This document shows positions 20,552-33,401 of a DNA stretch of 64,000 bases, one piece after another. The notes under the pieces were generated by a model. The model worked only from the letters and a program-made list of their open reading frames with translations, did not search any database and had not been told where the DNA came from. The stretch spans positions 1,422 to 65,421 of the forward strand of contig JACPFV010000023.1 in assembly GCA_016182805.1 (NCBI GenBank). Direction: 5' to 3'. The translations under genes and the position numbers were made by a program. Each line of letters starts with the position of its first letter. Position 1 is the first letter of the stretch. Source of the DNA: Gammaproteobacteria bacterium. Its GTDB lineage: Bacteria; Pseudomonadota; Gammaproteobacteria; Nevskiales; Nevskiaceae.

Positions 20552-22207
20552 ATGTCCGTACAGCGGGACGTAATGGAGTACGACGTCGTCATCGTCGGCG
20601 GCGGGCCGGCCGGCCTGTCCGCCGCCTGCCGCCTGAAACAGAAGGCGGCGGAAGCCGGCAAGGAGATCGGCGTCTGCCTGGTCGAGAAGGGCTCGGAAGT
20701 CGGCGCGCATATCCTCTCGGGCGCGGTGTTCGAGACGCGCGCGCTCGACGAGCTGTTCCCGGACTGGAAGGAAAAGGGCGCACCGCTCAAGACGCCGGTC
20801 AAGCGCGACGACGTGTATTTCTTCCTCGGTGAGCAGTCGGCGTTCAAGATGCCGAATCTGTTCGTGCCCAAGACCATGCACAACGAGGGCAATTACATCA
20901 TCTCCCTCGGCAATCTGTGCCGCTGGCTCGGCACGCAGGCCGAGACGCTGGGCGTGGAGATCTACCCCGGTTTCGCGGCGCAGGAAGCGATCATTGACGA
21001 GCAGGGCGTGGTGCGCGGCGTGGTCATCGGCGACATGGGCGTGGACCGCGAGGGCAAGCCCAAGGACGGCTACACGCCGGGCATGGAGCTGCGCGCCAAG
21101 TACACGCTGTTCGCCGAGGGTTGCCGCGGCCATCTGGGCAAGCGCCTGATCGCGCGCTACAAGCTCGCCGAGGGCGCGGATCCGCAGCATTATGGCATCG
21201 GCATCAAGGAAATCTGGCGCGTGGATCCGGCCAAGCACCAGCCCGGCCTCGTCGTGCACGGCGCCGGCTGGCCGCTGGACAACGCCAATCCCGGAGGCTC
21301 GTTCCTGTATCACCTGGAGGACAACCAGGTGGTGGTCGGCCTGATCGTGGACCTGTCGTACAGCAACCCGTACCTGTCGCCGTTCGACGAGTTCCAGCGC
21401 TTCAAGCATCACCCGGTCGTCAAGCAGTACCTGGAAGGCGGCCAGCGCGTCAGCTACGGCGCGCGCGCGATCACCAAGGGCGGCTTCAATTCACTGCCCA
21501 AGATGGTGTTCCCCGGCGGTGCGCTGATCGGCTGCGACGCCGGCACGCTCAATTTCGCCAAGATCAAGGGCAGCCACACCGCGATGAAGTCCGGCATGCT
21601 CGCGGCCGACGCGGTGGTGGAGAAGCTGTTCGCCGGCGCCGAAGGCGGCGACGTGCTGGAAAACTATCCGGCGGCATTCAAGGCGAGTTGGCTCTACGAC
21701 GAGCTGTATCGCAGCCGCAACTTCGGCGCCTGGCTGCACAAGCTTGGCGCGATCGTCGGCGGCGCGATCAACTACATCGAGCAGAACTGGTTCAAGGGCA
21801 GGGCGCCGTGGACCGTGCACGACCGCAAGCCCGACCACCTGTGCTTGAAGCCGGCGGCGGAGTCCCGGAGCATCGAGTATCCGAAGCCGGACGGCAAGCT
21901 GTCGTTCGACAAGCTGTCCTCGGTGTTCCTGTCGAGCACCAACCACGAGGAGGACCAGCCGGTCCATCTCAAGCTCGCCGACCCGAGCGTCCCGATCGGC
22001 AAGAACCTGCCCCTGTACGACGAGCCGGCGCAGCGCTACTGTCCGGCCGGCGTCTACGAGGTGGTGGGCGAGGCCGGCGCCAGGCGCTTCCAGATCAACG
22101 CGCAGAACTGCGTGCACTGCAAGACCTGCGACATCAAGGATCCGGCGCAGAACATCACCTGGGTCGCCCCGGAGGGCGGCGGTGGCCCCAACTACGCCAA
22201 CATGTAG
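20552..22207 (+). CDS. Electron transfer flavoprotein-ubiquinone oxidoreductase
   Basis: YDVVIVGGGPAGLSAACRLKQKA; C-terminal 4Fe-4S motif NCVHCKTCDIKDPAQNITWVAPEGGGGPNYANM. Confidence 0.97.
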   Translation: MSVQRDVMEYDVVIVGGGPAGLSAACRLKQKAAEAGKEIGVCLVEKGSEVGAHILSGAVFETRALDELFPDWKEKGAPLKTPVKRDDVYFFLGEQSAFKMPNLFVPKTMHNEGNYIISLGNLCRWLGTQAETLGVEIYPGFAAQEAIIDEQGVVRGVVIGDMGVDREGKPKDGYTPGMELRAKYTLFAEGCRGHLGKRLIARYKLAEGADPQHYGIGIKEIWRVDPAKHQPGLVVHGAGWPLDNANPGGSFLYHLEDNQVVVGLIVDLSYSNPYLSPFDEFQRFKHHPVVKQYLEGGQRVSYGARAITKGGFNSLPKMVFPGGALIGCDAGTLNFAKIKGSHTAMKSGMLAADAVVEKLFAGAEGGDVLENYPAAFKASWLYDELYRSRNFGAWLHKLGAIVGGAINYIEQNWFKGRAPWTVHDRKPDHLCLKPAAESRSIEYPKPDGKLSFDKLSSVFLSSTNHEEDQPVHLKLADPSVPIGKNLPLYDEPAQRYCPAGVYEVVGEAGARRFQINAQNCVHCKTCDIKDPAQNITWVAPEGGGGPNYANM

Positions 22208-22246
22208 CTCCCGCAGTACCCCTTCTTTTCTTGACGAGAAGCGAGA

Positions 22247-22993
22247 ATGAAAGCCCTAGTCAGCGTCAAACGCGTCGTAGATTTCAACGTCCGCATCCAG
22301 TTGAAGCCGGATGGCTCCGGCGTCATCACGGACGGCGTCAAGCACTCCATGAACCCCTTCGACGAGATCGCCATGGAAGAGGCGGTGCGCCTGAAGGAGA
22401 AAGGCAAGGTGACCGAGATCGTCGCCGTGACGATCGGCGGCGCCAAGTGCGAGGAAACGCTGCGCACCGCGCTGGCGTTCGGTGCGGACCGCGCGATCCA
22501 CGTCAAGGAAGAGGGCGAGGTGCAGCCGCTGACTTCGGCGCGCGTGCTCGCGGCCCTGTTCAAGAAGGAAACACCGGGCCTGTTCCTGTTCGGCAAGCAG
22601 GCGATCGACGACGACGCCAACCAGACCGGCCAGATGGTCGCCGCCCTGCTGGACCTGCCGCAGGCGACCTTCGCCTCCAAGGTCGAGCTGGACGGCAACA
22701 AGGCCCAGGTTACGCGCGAAATCGACGCCGGCCTGGAGACGCTGGAGGTGGACCTGCCGGCGGTCGTGACCACCGACCTGCGCCTGAACGAGCCGCGCTA
22801 CCTCAAGCTGCCGGACATCATGAAGGCCAAGAAGAAACCGGTCGAGAGCGTCACCATCGCCCAGCTCGGCGTGCAGGCCGCGCCGGCGATCAAGACCGTG
22901 AAAACCTCCGCGCCGCCGACTCGTTCCAAGGGCGTGATGGTCAAGACGGTGGATGAACTGATTGCGGCGCTGAAACAGAAGGGGTTGGTCTAA
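22247..22993 (+). CDS. etfB: Electron transfer flavoprotein beta subunit
   Basis: [53 protein letters not shown]. Confidence 0.97.
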   Translation: MKALVSVKRVVDFNVRIQLKPDGSGVITDGVKHSMNPFDEIAMEEAVRLKEKGKVTEIVAVTIGGAKCEETLRTALAFGADRAIHVKEEGEVQPLTSARVLAALFKKETPGLFLFGKQAIDDDANQTGQMVAALLDLPQATFASKVELDGNKAQVTREIDAGLETLEVDLPAVVTTDLRLNEPRYLKLPDIMKAKKKPVESVTIAQLGVQAAPAIKTVKTSAPPTRSKGVMVKTVDELIAALKQKGLV

Positions 22994-23928
22994 TGAGCAA
23001 GATTCTCGTTATTGCCGAGCACGCGAACGGCAAGCTGAATGTCAGCACGGCCAAGGTCGTGTCCTGCGCGCAGAAGATCGGTGGCCAGATCGAGGTCGCG
23101 GTGCTGGCCGCGGACGGCAGCGCCGTCGCCGCCGAGGCGGCCAAGCTGGCCGGCGTCGCGCGCGCGCTGCAAGTGGACAACGCGGCCAACGCCAACGCGA
23201 TCGCCGCGGTGCTGGCACCGCAGATCGTGGAGCTGGCCAAGGCCCGCGCCGCCACCCACGTGCTGGTCGCCGGCAGCACCTTCGGCAAGGACCTGATGCC
23301 GCGCGTCGCCGCGCTGCTGGGCGTGCCGCAGGTTTCCGACGCGATGGCCGTGCATGGCCCGAATTCCTTCGACCGGCCGACCTACGCCGGCAACGCCATC
23401 ACGACGGTCGAGGTGCCGGGGCTGGTGGTCGCAACGGTGCGCCTGGCTTCGTTCGCCGCGGTGGCGCACGGCACCGCCGGCACGGTCGAGAAGGTGGCCG
23501 TCGCCGCCAAGCTGCCGGGCCACACCCGCTTCGTCGGCATCGAGTCGCACAAGAGCGAGCGCCCGGACCTGCAATCCGCCGGCCGCGTCGTGTCGGGCGG
23601 CCGCGCCTTCGGCAGCGCCGAGAACTTCAACATCCTGTACGCGCTGGCCGACAAGCTCGGCGCCGGCGTCGGCGCCTCGCGCGCCGCGGTGGACTCCGGC
23701 TACGTGCCCAACGACATGCAGGTCGGCCAGACCGGCAAGATCATCGCGCCGGAGCTGTACATGGCCATCGGCATTTCGGGCGCGATCCAGCATCTGGCCG
23801 GCATCAAGGACGCGCGCACCATCGTGGCCATCAACAAGGATCCCGAGGCGCCGATCTTCGAGGTGGCGGACATCGGCCTGGTCGGCGATCTGTTCCAGGT
23901 GCTGCCGGAGCTGACCGCCAAGCTGTAA
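22993..23928 (+). CDS. etfA: Electron transfer flavoprotein alpha subunit
   Basis: [26 protein letters not shown] ... [57 protein letters not shown]. Confidence 0.97.
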   Translation: MSKILVIAEHANGKLNVSTAKVVSCAQKIGGQIEVAVLAADGSAVAAEAAKLAGVARALQVDNAANANAIAAVLAPQIVELAKARAATHVLVAGSTFGKDLMPRVAALLGVPQVSDAMAVHGPNSFDRPTYAGNAITTVEVPGLVVATVRLASFAAVAHGTAGTVEKVAVAAKLPGHTRFVGIESHKSERPDLQSAGRVVSGGRAFGSAENFNILYALADKLGAGVGASRAAVDSGYVPNDMQVGQTGKIIAPELYMAIGISGAIQHLAGIKDARTIVAINKDPEAPIFEVADIGLVGDLFQVLPELTAKL

Positions 23929-23992
23929 TGATCCTGTGGTGATTTCAACGGGGGCCGGGCGACCGGCCCTCGCTGTTTGCGCGAGGGAAAAC

Positions 23993-24856
23993 ATGCCTTA
24001 CCAATCCGTATTCAAACCCGGCCTGTTCGACGGCCAGACGGTCGTCGTCACCGGCGGCGGCTCCGGCATCGGCCGCTGCACCGCGCATGAGCTGGCGAGT
24101 CTCGGCGCGAAGGTGCTCATCACCGGCCGCAAGGCGGAGAAGCTGGAAAAGGTCGTCGCCGAGATCGCGGAGGACGGCGGGCAGGCGGCGAGCTACGCCT
24201 TCGACATCCGCGACGAAGAGGCGGTGAAGAACGCGGTCAAGCGGATGCTGGCCGAGCGCGGCCCGATCCACGGGCTGGTCAACAACGCCGGCGGGCAGTT
24301 CCCGTCGCCGCTGGCGCTGATCTCCAAGAAGGGCTGGGAGGCGGTCGTCTCCAACAACCTCACCGGCGGCTTCCTGATGGCGCGCGAGGTCTACACGCAG
24401 TGCATGAAGAAGCAAGGCGGCGCCATCGTCAACATGCTGGCCGACATGTGGGGCGGCATGCCCGGCATGGGGCACAGCGGCGCGGCGCGCGCCGGCATGC
24501 TCAATTTCACCGAGACCGCGGCGGTCGAGTGGGCCGCCTCCGGCGTGCGCGTCAATGCGGTCGCGCCCGGTTGGGTGGCCTCGTCGGGCATGGACCAGTA
24601 CGACCCGGTGTTCGCGACCGAGGTGATTCCCAAGCTCAAGCATGCCGTTCCGCTCAAGCGCTTGGCCGAGGAGGCGGAAGTCGGCGCCGCCATCGTGTTC
24701 CTGCTGTCGCCGGCGGCGGCCTACATCAGCGGCGCCTGCATCAACATCGACGGCGCATCCTCGCGCAACTCGCGCATCTTCCCGCTGCTGGACCACGACA
24801 AGTCCAAACCCTTCCAGGGTTTTCATCGCGCGGTCAGGCCCAAGGCCGTGAAGTAA
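23993..24856 (+). CDS. Short-chain dehydrogenase/reductase (AtuB/AtuG-like, citronellol/citronellal-type)
   Basis: [30 protein letters not shown] Rossmann motif; position between etfA and atuC. Confidence 0.85.
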   Translation: MPYQSVFKPGLFDGQTVVVTGGGSGIGRCTAHELASLGAKVLITGRKAEKLEKVVAEIAEDGGQAASYAFDIRDEEAVKNAVKRMLAERGPIHGLVNNAGGQFPSPLALISKKGWEAVVSNNLTGGFLMAREVYTQCMKKQGGAIVNMLADMWGGMPGMGHSGAARAGMLNFTETAAVEWAASGVRVNAVAPGWVASSGMDQYDPVFATEVIPKLKHAVPLKRLAEEAEVGAAIVFLLSPAAAYISGACINIDGASSRNSRIFPLLDHDKSKPFQGFHRAVRPKAVK

Positions 24857-25013
24857 CCGGTCGACCCTATCCGGAGTAGAATGCGCTGCCCCGAAATGGG
24901 GCAGTTCTATTTGGGCCGAAGAACGATAAGGCGGTAATCGCGATACTTCGTGAAAAGCCGCTATGACGCTGGCACCATACCGCGAGAATGCGGCCGATGT
25001 GAGGAAGTCGGAA

Positions 25014-26639
25014 ATGCCGATTATCGAATCGAAGGTGGACGTCAGCTCTTCCCAGTTCAAGCAGAACCGGGAGGACATGCTCAAGCTGATCGGCGAGTTC
25101 CGCGCCGTCGAGGCCAAGGGCCGCGCCGAGGAGGAAAGCAAGCGCGAACGTTTCCACAAGCGCGGCCAGTTGCTGCCGCGCGAGCGCGTGCACCTGATGC
25201 TGGATCGCGGCTCGCCCTGGCTGGAGTTGCAGACCCTGTGCGGGTACAAGCACCACGACGACAAGGACGGCTCGCTGGCCGGCGGCAACACGATCTGCGG
25301 CGTCGGCTACGTGTCCGGCACGCGCTGCCTGGTCAACGCGAGCAACTTCGCAATCAAGGGCGGCACGATGACGCCCTGGGGTGTGCAGAAGGGCCTGCGC
25401 ATCCAGGAGATCGCGCTCCAGCAGAAGCTGCCGCTGGTCAACATGATCGAGTCCGGCGGCGCTAACCTGCTGTACCAGGCCGAAGTGTTCATTCCCGGCG
25501 GCCGCACGTTTGCGAACCAGGCGCGCCTGTCGGCCGCCGGCATTCCGCAGGTCACGGTCGTGCATGGCTCGTCCACCGCCGGCGGCGCCTACATGCCGGG
25601 CCTGTCGGACTACGTCATCATGGTGCGCAAGCGCGCCAAGGTGTTCCTGGCCGGCCCGCCGCTGCTGCGTGCCGCCACCGGTGAAGTCGCCAACGACGAG
25701 GACCTGGGCGGCGCCGAGATGCATTCCCAGGTTTCCGGCGTCAGCGAGTTCCTCGCCGAGAGCGACGCCGACGGCATCCGCATCGCGCGCGAAGTGGTCA
25801 AGAGCATCGACTGGAACGCGCAGCGGCCCAAGCTGGAGCTGCTGCCGGTGCGCGCGCCGCTGTACGACATCGAGGAACTGTGCGGCGTGGTGCCGCCGGA
25901 CTACCGCAAGCCGTACGACTGCCGCGAGGTGATTGCGCGCCTGGTGGACGGCTCGGAATTCCTCGACTTCAAGTACGAGTACGACCGGCAGACCATCTGC
26001 GGCCGTGCCGTGATCCACGGCCACACCGTCGGCATCATCGGCAACAACGGCCCGATCACGGTGCGCGGCGCGACCAAGGCCGGCCAGTTCATCCAGCTCT
26101 GCTGCCAGGCCAACATCCCGATCGTGTATTTGATGAATACGACCGGCTACATGGTCGGCTCGGAAAGCGAGCAGGGCGGCATCGTCAAGCACGGCTCCAA
26201 GATGATCCAGGCGGTCGCGAACGCGACCGTGCCGCAGATCACCATCGTCATCGGCGCGAGCTTCGGCGCCGGCAACTACGGCATGTGCGGTCGCGGCTTC
26301 GGACCCAACTTCATCTTCGCCTGGCCCAACTCGCGCACGGCGGTCATGGGCGGCGAGCAGGCTGCCAAGGTCATGAGCATCGTCACGCGCGACAAGTGGG
26401 CGCGCGACGGCAAGACCATGGGGCCGAACGACGAGAAGATGCTGGCGATGATGGAGCAGAACATCGTTCAGCAGTTCGACAAGGAATCGCACGCCTTTGC
26501 CGCCAGCGCGCGCCTGTTCGACGACGGCCTGATCGACCCGCGCGACACGCGCAAGGTCCTGGGCCTAACCCTGTCCGTCTGCCGCGAGGCGCGCGTGCGC
26601 GACGTGTTCTCCAGCACCTACGGCGTCGCCCGTCTCTAA
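25014..26639 (+). CDS. atuC: Geranyl-CoA/methylcrotonyl-CoA carboxylase-type carboxyltransferase subunit (AtuC-like)
   Basis: SKVDVSSSQFKQNREDMLKLIGEFRAVEAKGRAEEE ... SGGANLLYQAEVFIPGG ... GASFGAGNYGMCGRGFGPNFIFAWPNSRTAVMGGEQAAKVM. Confidence 0.9.
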   Translation: MPIIESKVDVSSSQFKQNREDMLKLIGEFRAVEAKGRAEEESKRERFHKRGQLLPRERVHLMLDRGSPWLELQTLCGYKHHDDKDGSLAGGNTICGVGYVSGTRCLVNASNFAIKGGTMTPWGVQKGLRIQEIALQQKLPLVNMIESGGANLLYQAEVFIPGGRTFANQARLSAAGIPQVTVVHGSSTAGGAYMPGLSDYVIMVRKRAKVFLAGPPLLRAATGEVANDEDLGGAEMHSQVSGVSEFLAESDADGIRIAREVVKSIDWNAQRPKLELLPVRAPLYDIEELCGVVPPDYRKPYDCREVIARLVDGSEFLDFKYEYDRQTICGRAVIHGHTVGIIGNNGPITVRGATKAGQFIQLCCQANIPIVYLMNTTGYMVGSESEQGGIVKHGSKMIQAVANATVPQITIVIGASFGAGNYGMCGRGFGPNFIFAWPNSRTAVMGGEQAAKVMSIVTRDKWARDGKTMGPNDEKMLAMMEQNIVQQFDKESHAFAASARLFDDGLIDPRDTRKVLGLTLSVCREARVRDVFSSTYGVARL

Positions 26640-26654
26640 CCCGGAATCGTCACG

Positions 26655-27848
26655 ATGCAATTCACGCACGAGCACCAGCAGCTTTACGACACCACCAAGC
26701 GTTTCGTCGAGGAGGAGATCAACCCGCACGCCGACCGGTGGGAACGCGAGGGCCTGTGGCCGGCGCGCGAGGTGCTCAAGAAGATGGGCGGCTTGGGCCT
26801 GCTGGGCATCAACAAGCCGGAGGCCGTCGGCGGCCTGGGCCTGGACTACAGCTACCAAGTGGCGTTCGCGGAGGCCCTGGGCCACTGCAAGGTCGGCGGC
26901 ATTCCGATGGCCATCGGCGTGCAGACCGACATGGCCACCCCGGCGCTGACGCGCTTCGGCTCGGATTACCTCAAGGACAACTACCTGAAGCCGGCGGTGG
27001 CCGGCGACATGGTCGCCTGCATCGGCGTGTCCGAGCCGGGCGCCGGCTCCGACGTGGCCGGCATCAAGACCACGGCGCGCCGCGAGGGCGGCGATTACGT
27101 GATCGACGGCCAGAAGATGTGGATCACCAACGGCACGCAGGGCGACTGGGTCTGCCTGCTGGCGAATACTCATGGCGGTGCCGCAAGCGGCCCCGGGGCG
27201 GGCGGAAGCGAAGGCGGGCGGCACGGGAACAAGTCGCTGATTGTGGTGCCGCTGGATGCCAAGGGCATCGATCGCAAGACCAAGCTCGACAAACTCGGCC
27301 AGCGTTCCTCCGACACCGCCATCATCTTCTTCGACAACGTGCGTGTCCCCGCCAAGAACTTGATCGGCGAGGAGGGCAAGGGCTTCGTCTACCAGATGCT
27401 GCAATTCCAGGAGGAGCGGCTGTTCCTGTCGGCCAGCATCCTGGCGGCGATGGACCGCTGCATCGCCGACACCGCGACCTATTCCGGCCAGCGCAACGCC
27501 TTCGGCCAGCCGATCCTGGCCAACCAGTACGTGCACTTCCGCCTGGCCGAGCTGAAGACCGAGATCGAGGCCTGCCGCTCGCTGCTGTACCGCGCCACCG
27601 CCGAGCTGATCGCCGGCCGCGACGTGACGCTGCTCGCCTCCATGAGCAAGCTCAAGGCCGCCCGCGTCGCGCGCGAAGTGACCGACGGCTGCCTCCAGTT
27701 CTGGGGCGGCCAGGGCTATATGTGGGAGAACCAGATCGCCCAGTTCTACCGCGACCTGCGCCTGCATTCGATCGGCGGCGGCGCGGACGAGATCATGCTG
27801 GGGATCATCGCCAAGAACCTCGGATTCCGCGGCGGAAAATCGAAATAA
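26655..27848 (+). CDS. atuD: Acyl-CoA dehydrogenase (AtuD/citronellyl-CoA dehydrogenase-like)
   Basis: IGVSEPGAGSDVAGIKTTARREGGDYVIDGQKMWITNGTQGDWVCLLANT; located between the AtuC- and AtuE-like genes. Confidence 0.88.
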   Translation: MQFTHEHQQLYDTTKRFVEEEINPHADRWEREGLWPAREVLKKMGGLGLLGINKPEAVGGLGLDYSYQVAFAEALGHCKVGGIPMAIGVQTDMATPALTRFGSDYLKDNYLKPAVAGDMVACIGVSEPGAGSDVAGIKTTARREGGDYVIDGQKMWITNGTQGDWVCLLANTHGGAASGPGAGGSEGGRHGNKSLIVVPLDAKGIDRKTKLDKLGQRSSDTAIIFFDNVRVPAKNLIGEEGKGFVYQMLQFQEERLFLSASILAAMDRCIADTATYSGQRNAFGQPILANQYVHFRLAELKTEIEACRSLLYRATAELIAGRDVTLLASMSKLKAARVAREVTDGCLQFWGGQGYMWENQIAQFYRDLRLHSIGGGADEIMLGIIAKNLGFRGGKSK

Positions 27849-27864
27849 GCCTGGTGAGGTCGCA

Positions 27865-28683
27865 ATGAACCTGCCCGAAGTCAAAACGCTGCTGCTGAAG
27901 CCGGACGGCGGCATCCTCTACGTCACGCTGAACCGCCCCGAAAGCCGCAATGCGCTGAACCAGGCCATGGTCGGCGAGCTGAACGCGGTGTTCGACGCGG
28001 TGGCGCAGGCGCCGACCGGAGAGGTCCGGGCGGTGGTGTTGCGCGGCGCCGGCGGCCACTTCTGCGCCGGTGCGGACCTGAAGGAAATGATGGCCGGCGG
28101 CCTCAAGCCGGCGCAGCCGGGCGAGCCGGATCCCATCGTGGTCTTCAACCGCGGCTTCGGCGCCATGCTGCGCAAGGTCACGAACCTGCCTTGCGTCGTC
28201 GTCGCGGTGTGCGAGGGCGCGGTGCTGGCCGGCGGCTTCGGCTTTGCCTGCGTCTCCGACGTCGCGCTGGCGCACGCGGATGCGAAGTTCGGCGTGCCGG
28301 AAACCACGCGCGGCCTGCCGCCGGCGCAGATCGCGCCCTTCATCGTCGAGCGCATCGGCCTGACGCAAGCGCGGCGCCTGTGCCTGACCGGCGCCCAGTT
28401 CAACGGCCTGCGCGCCAGGGAGCTGGGCATCGTCCACGACACGTTCGCCGACGAGGACGAGTTGCAGGCCAAGCTGGGCGAGACGCTCAAGCAGGTGCTG
28501 AATTGCGCGCCGGTCGCCAATGCCGTGACCAAGGCGATCGTCCTTAACGTCGCGCGCCAGGACATGGACTTCGTGCTGGACGACGCCGCGCGGAAATTCG
28601 CGGCCTGCGTGCGCGGGCCGGAGGCGCCGGAGGGCATTTCCGCCTTCATGCAGAAGCGCGCCCCGAGCTGGGCGCGCAACTAG
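27865..28683 (+). CDS. atuE: Enoyl-CoA hydratase/isomerase family protein (AtuE-like)
   Basis: VTLNRPESRNALNQAMVGELNAVFDAV ... GHFCAGADLKEMMAGG ... VVAVCEGAVLAGGFGFACVSDVALAH. Confidence 0.87.
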   Translation: MNLPEVKTLLLKPDGGILYVTLNRPESRNALNQAMVGELNAVFDAVAQAPTGEVRAVVLRGAGGHFCAGADLKEMMAGGLKPAQPGEPDPIVVFNRGFGAMLRKVTNLPCVVVAVCEGAVLAGGFGFACVSDVALAHADAKFGVPETTRGLPPAQIAPFIVERIGLTQARRLCLTGAQFNGLRARELGIVHDTFADEDELQAKLGETLKQVLNCAPVANAVTKAIVLNVARQDMDFVLDDAARKFAACVRGPEAPEGISAFMQKRAPSWARN

Positions 28684-28705
28684 AGACGGTTTTGCGGGGA
28701 AGACA

Positions 28706-30697
<1,992 letters not shown>

Positions 30698-30801
30698 CTC
30701 GCATTTCTCGCCGCCGCTCGTCGCGCGGGCGCAAGAAATTCATGCCGGCCATTTGACGCAGGTCACTGCGGGCGGGTCCGAGTCGTTCTAGGGTTGGCGT
30801 A

Positions 30802-31632
30802 TTGGCCATGCGTCCCGAAGACCTGTTGCAGAAAGCCAGCCGGCTGCCGAGCGTTCCCAAGGTGGCGGCGCAGTTGCTTGCCTCCCTGGAGAGCGAGGAC
30901 ACCACGGCCGCGGACATCGTGCGCATCGTCATGGCCGACCAGGCGCTGTCCGCCAAGATCCTGCAACTGGCCAATTCCGCCTTCTACAAGAAGGCGCGCA
31001 CCATTGCCACGGTGCAGGACGCGGCGGTGCTGCTGGGGACGACCGCGCTGCGCACCCTGGTCATCGGCGTCGGCGTGGCGGCCAACCTGCCGTTCCCGCC
31101 GGGCTTCGACGAGCGCCTGTTCTGGCGCTACAACCTGCATGCCGCGGTGGCGGCCAAGTTCCTGGCGCCGGCGGTGCACCTGGACCCGGACGTCGCGTTC
31201 TCGGCGGGCCTGCTGCACACCATCGGCGAGCCGATCATCGGCTTGGCGCTGCCCGACGCAGCCAGGCAGCTCGACCGCCAGTGGGCCTTCTTCGAGCGCG
31301 GGCGCGCCCAGGCTGAGCGCCGCCTGCTGGGGCTCGACTACGCGGAGATCGGCGGGTACCTGGCGGAGTCCTGGAACCTGCCGCCGGACCTGGTGGGCGC
31401 GCTGCGCCACTGCGCGGAGCCGGAGGCGGTGCAGCCGTTTCCGGCGCTGGCCGGGCTGGTGCGGCTGGCGGCGGACCTCGCCGTCTGCCACGAACTGGAC
31501 CTTCCGGTCGGCGAGGCGCTGGCCGGCCCGACCGGCCGGCTGCTCGCGCAGCTGCGCCTGACGCCGCAGACGGTGCAGGGCATGCCGCCCGTGCGCAAGC
31601 TCGCCGAGGGGCTTGAGCTGTTCGTGCGCTAA
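30802..31632 (+). CDS. HDOD-domain protein (copy 1)
   Basis: LLQKASRLPSVPKVAAQLLASLESEDTTAADIVRIVMADQALSAKILQLANSAFY ... AGLLHTIGEPIIGLAL. Confidence 0.88.
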   Translation: MAMRPEDLLQKASRLPSVPKVAAQLLASLESEDTTAADIVRIVMADQALSAKILQLANSAFYKKARTIATVQDAAVLLGTTALRTLVIGVGVAANLPFPPGFDERLFWRYNLHAAVAAKFLAPAVHLDPDVAFSAGLLHTIGEPIIGLALPDAARQLDRQWAFFERGRAQAERRLLGLDYAEIGGYLAESWNLPPDLVGALRHCAEPEAVQPFPALAGLVRLAADLAVCHELDLPVGEALAGPTGRLLAQLRLTPQTVQGMPPVRKLAEGLELFVR

Positions 31633-32714
31633 GCGAGCAGCGCGTCCAGCTTGCCCGTCACCGCGTCCACCGCGATGCGTTCCATCACCTCCGGGTCGCG
31701 CACGCGCTGGCCCCAGCGCACTTCCTCCACCGGCTTGCCGAATTCCGCGCGCACCGCTTCGGGATAGACGTCGACCGTCCAGCGCGGGTCGATCGGCCCG
31801 GTGCGTGCCGGATTGGAGGACGCGTACAGGCCGATCACCGGCGTGCCGACCGTGCCGGCCATGTGCGCCGGCCCGGAGTCCGGGCACAGCACGGCGCGGG
31901 CGCGCTGGATCAGCGCGAGCAGCTGCTTGAGGCTGGTCTGGCCGACCAGGTTGGCGACGCGGTCCTTGCACAGCGCGGAGATCTCGCGGCCGTACTGCGC
32001 CTCCAGCTCGGTGCGCGCGCCGGTGAGGATCACCCTCATCCCATGGCGCTCCATGGCGTGGCGGGCGACCTCGGCGTAGCGTTGCGCGCTCCAGTTGCGG
32101 AAGTTGCGCGCGCGCTGGCTGGAGCAGGGGCTGATGAGCAGCGCGGGCGTGCCGTCGGCGATGTGGCGGCGGGCGAACTCGCGGTGCTCGTCGGCCAGCG
32201 GGATGTCCCAGCGCAGCACGCGCTCCTTCACGCCGCAGGCCTCGGCGAAACCGAACAGGCCTTCCATGACGTGGCAGCGCGGCTTGGGCGCGACATGGCG
32301 GTTGGTGAACAGCCACTGGCCGTCGCGCGCGCGGCGGCGGTCGAAGCCGAGCTTGGCGCGCGCCGGCACCTGCCAGGCCAGCCCGTTGGCGCGCCATGAC
32401 GCCTGCATGTGCAGCAGCAGGTCGAAGCGGCGCCCGCGCATCGCCTCGCGAAAGGTCCAGTCGCCGACCTGCTTGCGCTTCTTGTCGAACACCAGGAATT
32501 CGATCCCGGGGATGTCTCCCAGTAAACTCGCCTCCACCGTGCCGATGATCCAGGTGAAGCGCGTCTGCGGCCACGCGGCCTGCAAGGTGCGCACGACCGG
32601 CAGGGTGTGGCAGCAATCGCCGATCGCCGACAGGCGCAGAATGCAGACCGATTCCGGGGAATGAGAGAGGGCAGCCAAGTGCGCGCGCAATCCGTGCAGG
32701 TGGGGGACGCGCAT
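31629..32714 (-). CDS. Glycosyltransferase family 9 (heptosyltransferase-like)
   Basis: SVCILRLSAIGDCCHTLPVVRTLQAAWPQTRFTWIIG ... CSSQRARNFRNWSAQRYAEVA ... VLCPDSGPAHMAGTVGTPVIGLYASSNPARTGP. Start uncertain. Confidence 0.92.
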   Translation of the reverse strand: MRVPHLHGLRAHLAALSHSPESVCILRLSAIGDCCHTLPVVRTLQAAWPQTRFTWIIGTVEASLLGDIPGIEFLVFDKKRKQVGDWTFREAMRGRRFDLLLHMQASWRANGLAWQVPARAKLGFDRRRARDGQWLFTNRHVAPKPRCHVMEGLFGFAEACGVKERVLRWDIPLADEHREFARRHIADGTPALLISPCSSQRARNFRNWSAQRYAEVARHAMERHGMRVILTGARTELEAQYGREISALCKDRVANLVGQTSLKQLLALIQRARAVLCPDSGPAHMAGTVGTPVIGLYASSNPARTGPIDPRWTVDVYPEAVRAEFGKPVEEVRWGQRVRDPEVMERIAVDAVTGKLDALLA

Positions 32715-33401
32715 ATCCTATATGACGCCGACGCGGCGCCGGACATCGCGTCCCAGCACTTCGATCCGGCCTGGTGGCAGCAGCGGGGCGACGTGGTCGG
32801 CGGCGCCACCGGCCGCGGGGCGGTGTGCTTCGTGCGCGGCGGCGCCGCGGTGTGGGCGCTGCGCCACTACCGGCGCGGCGGCTGGATGGCGCGGCTGTCC
32901 GACGACCGCTACTGGTGGACCGGGCTGGAGCGGACCCGGCCCTGGCGCGAATGGCGCCTGACCGCGGCGCTGCGCGCGCAGGGCCTGCCGGTGCCGGAGC
33001 CGGTCGCGGCGCGGGTCGTGCGAGACGGGCCGTTCTACCGCGGCGACCTCATCACGCGGCGCATCGAGGCGGCCGAGGTGCTGGCCGACCTGCTGCACGA
33101 GCGCGCGCTGCCGCTGGGCGACTGGCACCGCCTGGGCGGCGTGCTCAGGCGCTTCCAGGACGCCGGCGTGCGCCACGACGACATCAACGCGCGCAACGTC
33201 CTGCTCGACGCGCAGGGGCGCTTCCACCTTCTGGACTTCGACAAGGCGCGCATCGTGCCGCCCGGCCCCTGGCGCGAGCGCAACCTGGCGCGCTTCCGCC
33301 GCTCGCTGCACAAGTTCGCGCGCCGGGAGCCCCGTTTCCACTTCGCGCCCGCGGCCTGGGAGGCACTGGCGCAAGGTTACGAGACGAGCGCCCGTTTATG
33401 A
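32661..33401 (+). CDS. kdkA: 3-deoxy-D-manno-octulosonic acid (Kdo) kinase
   Basis: VWALRHYRRGGWMARLSDDRYWWTGLERTRPWREWRL ... AGVRHDDINARNVLLDAQGRFHLLDFDKARI. Confidence 0.9.
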   Translation: MREGSQVRAQSVQVGDAHILYDADAAPDIASQHFDPAWWQQRGDVVGGATGRGAVCFVRGGAAVWALRHYRRGGWMARLSDDRYWWTGLERTRPWREWRLTAALRAQGLPVPEPVAARVVRDGPFYRGDLITRRIEAAEVLADLLHERALPLGDWHRLGGVLRRFQDAGVRHDDINARNVLLDAQGRFHLLDFDKARIVPPGPWRERNLARFRRSLHKFARREPRFHFAPAAWEALAQGYETSARL

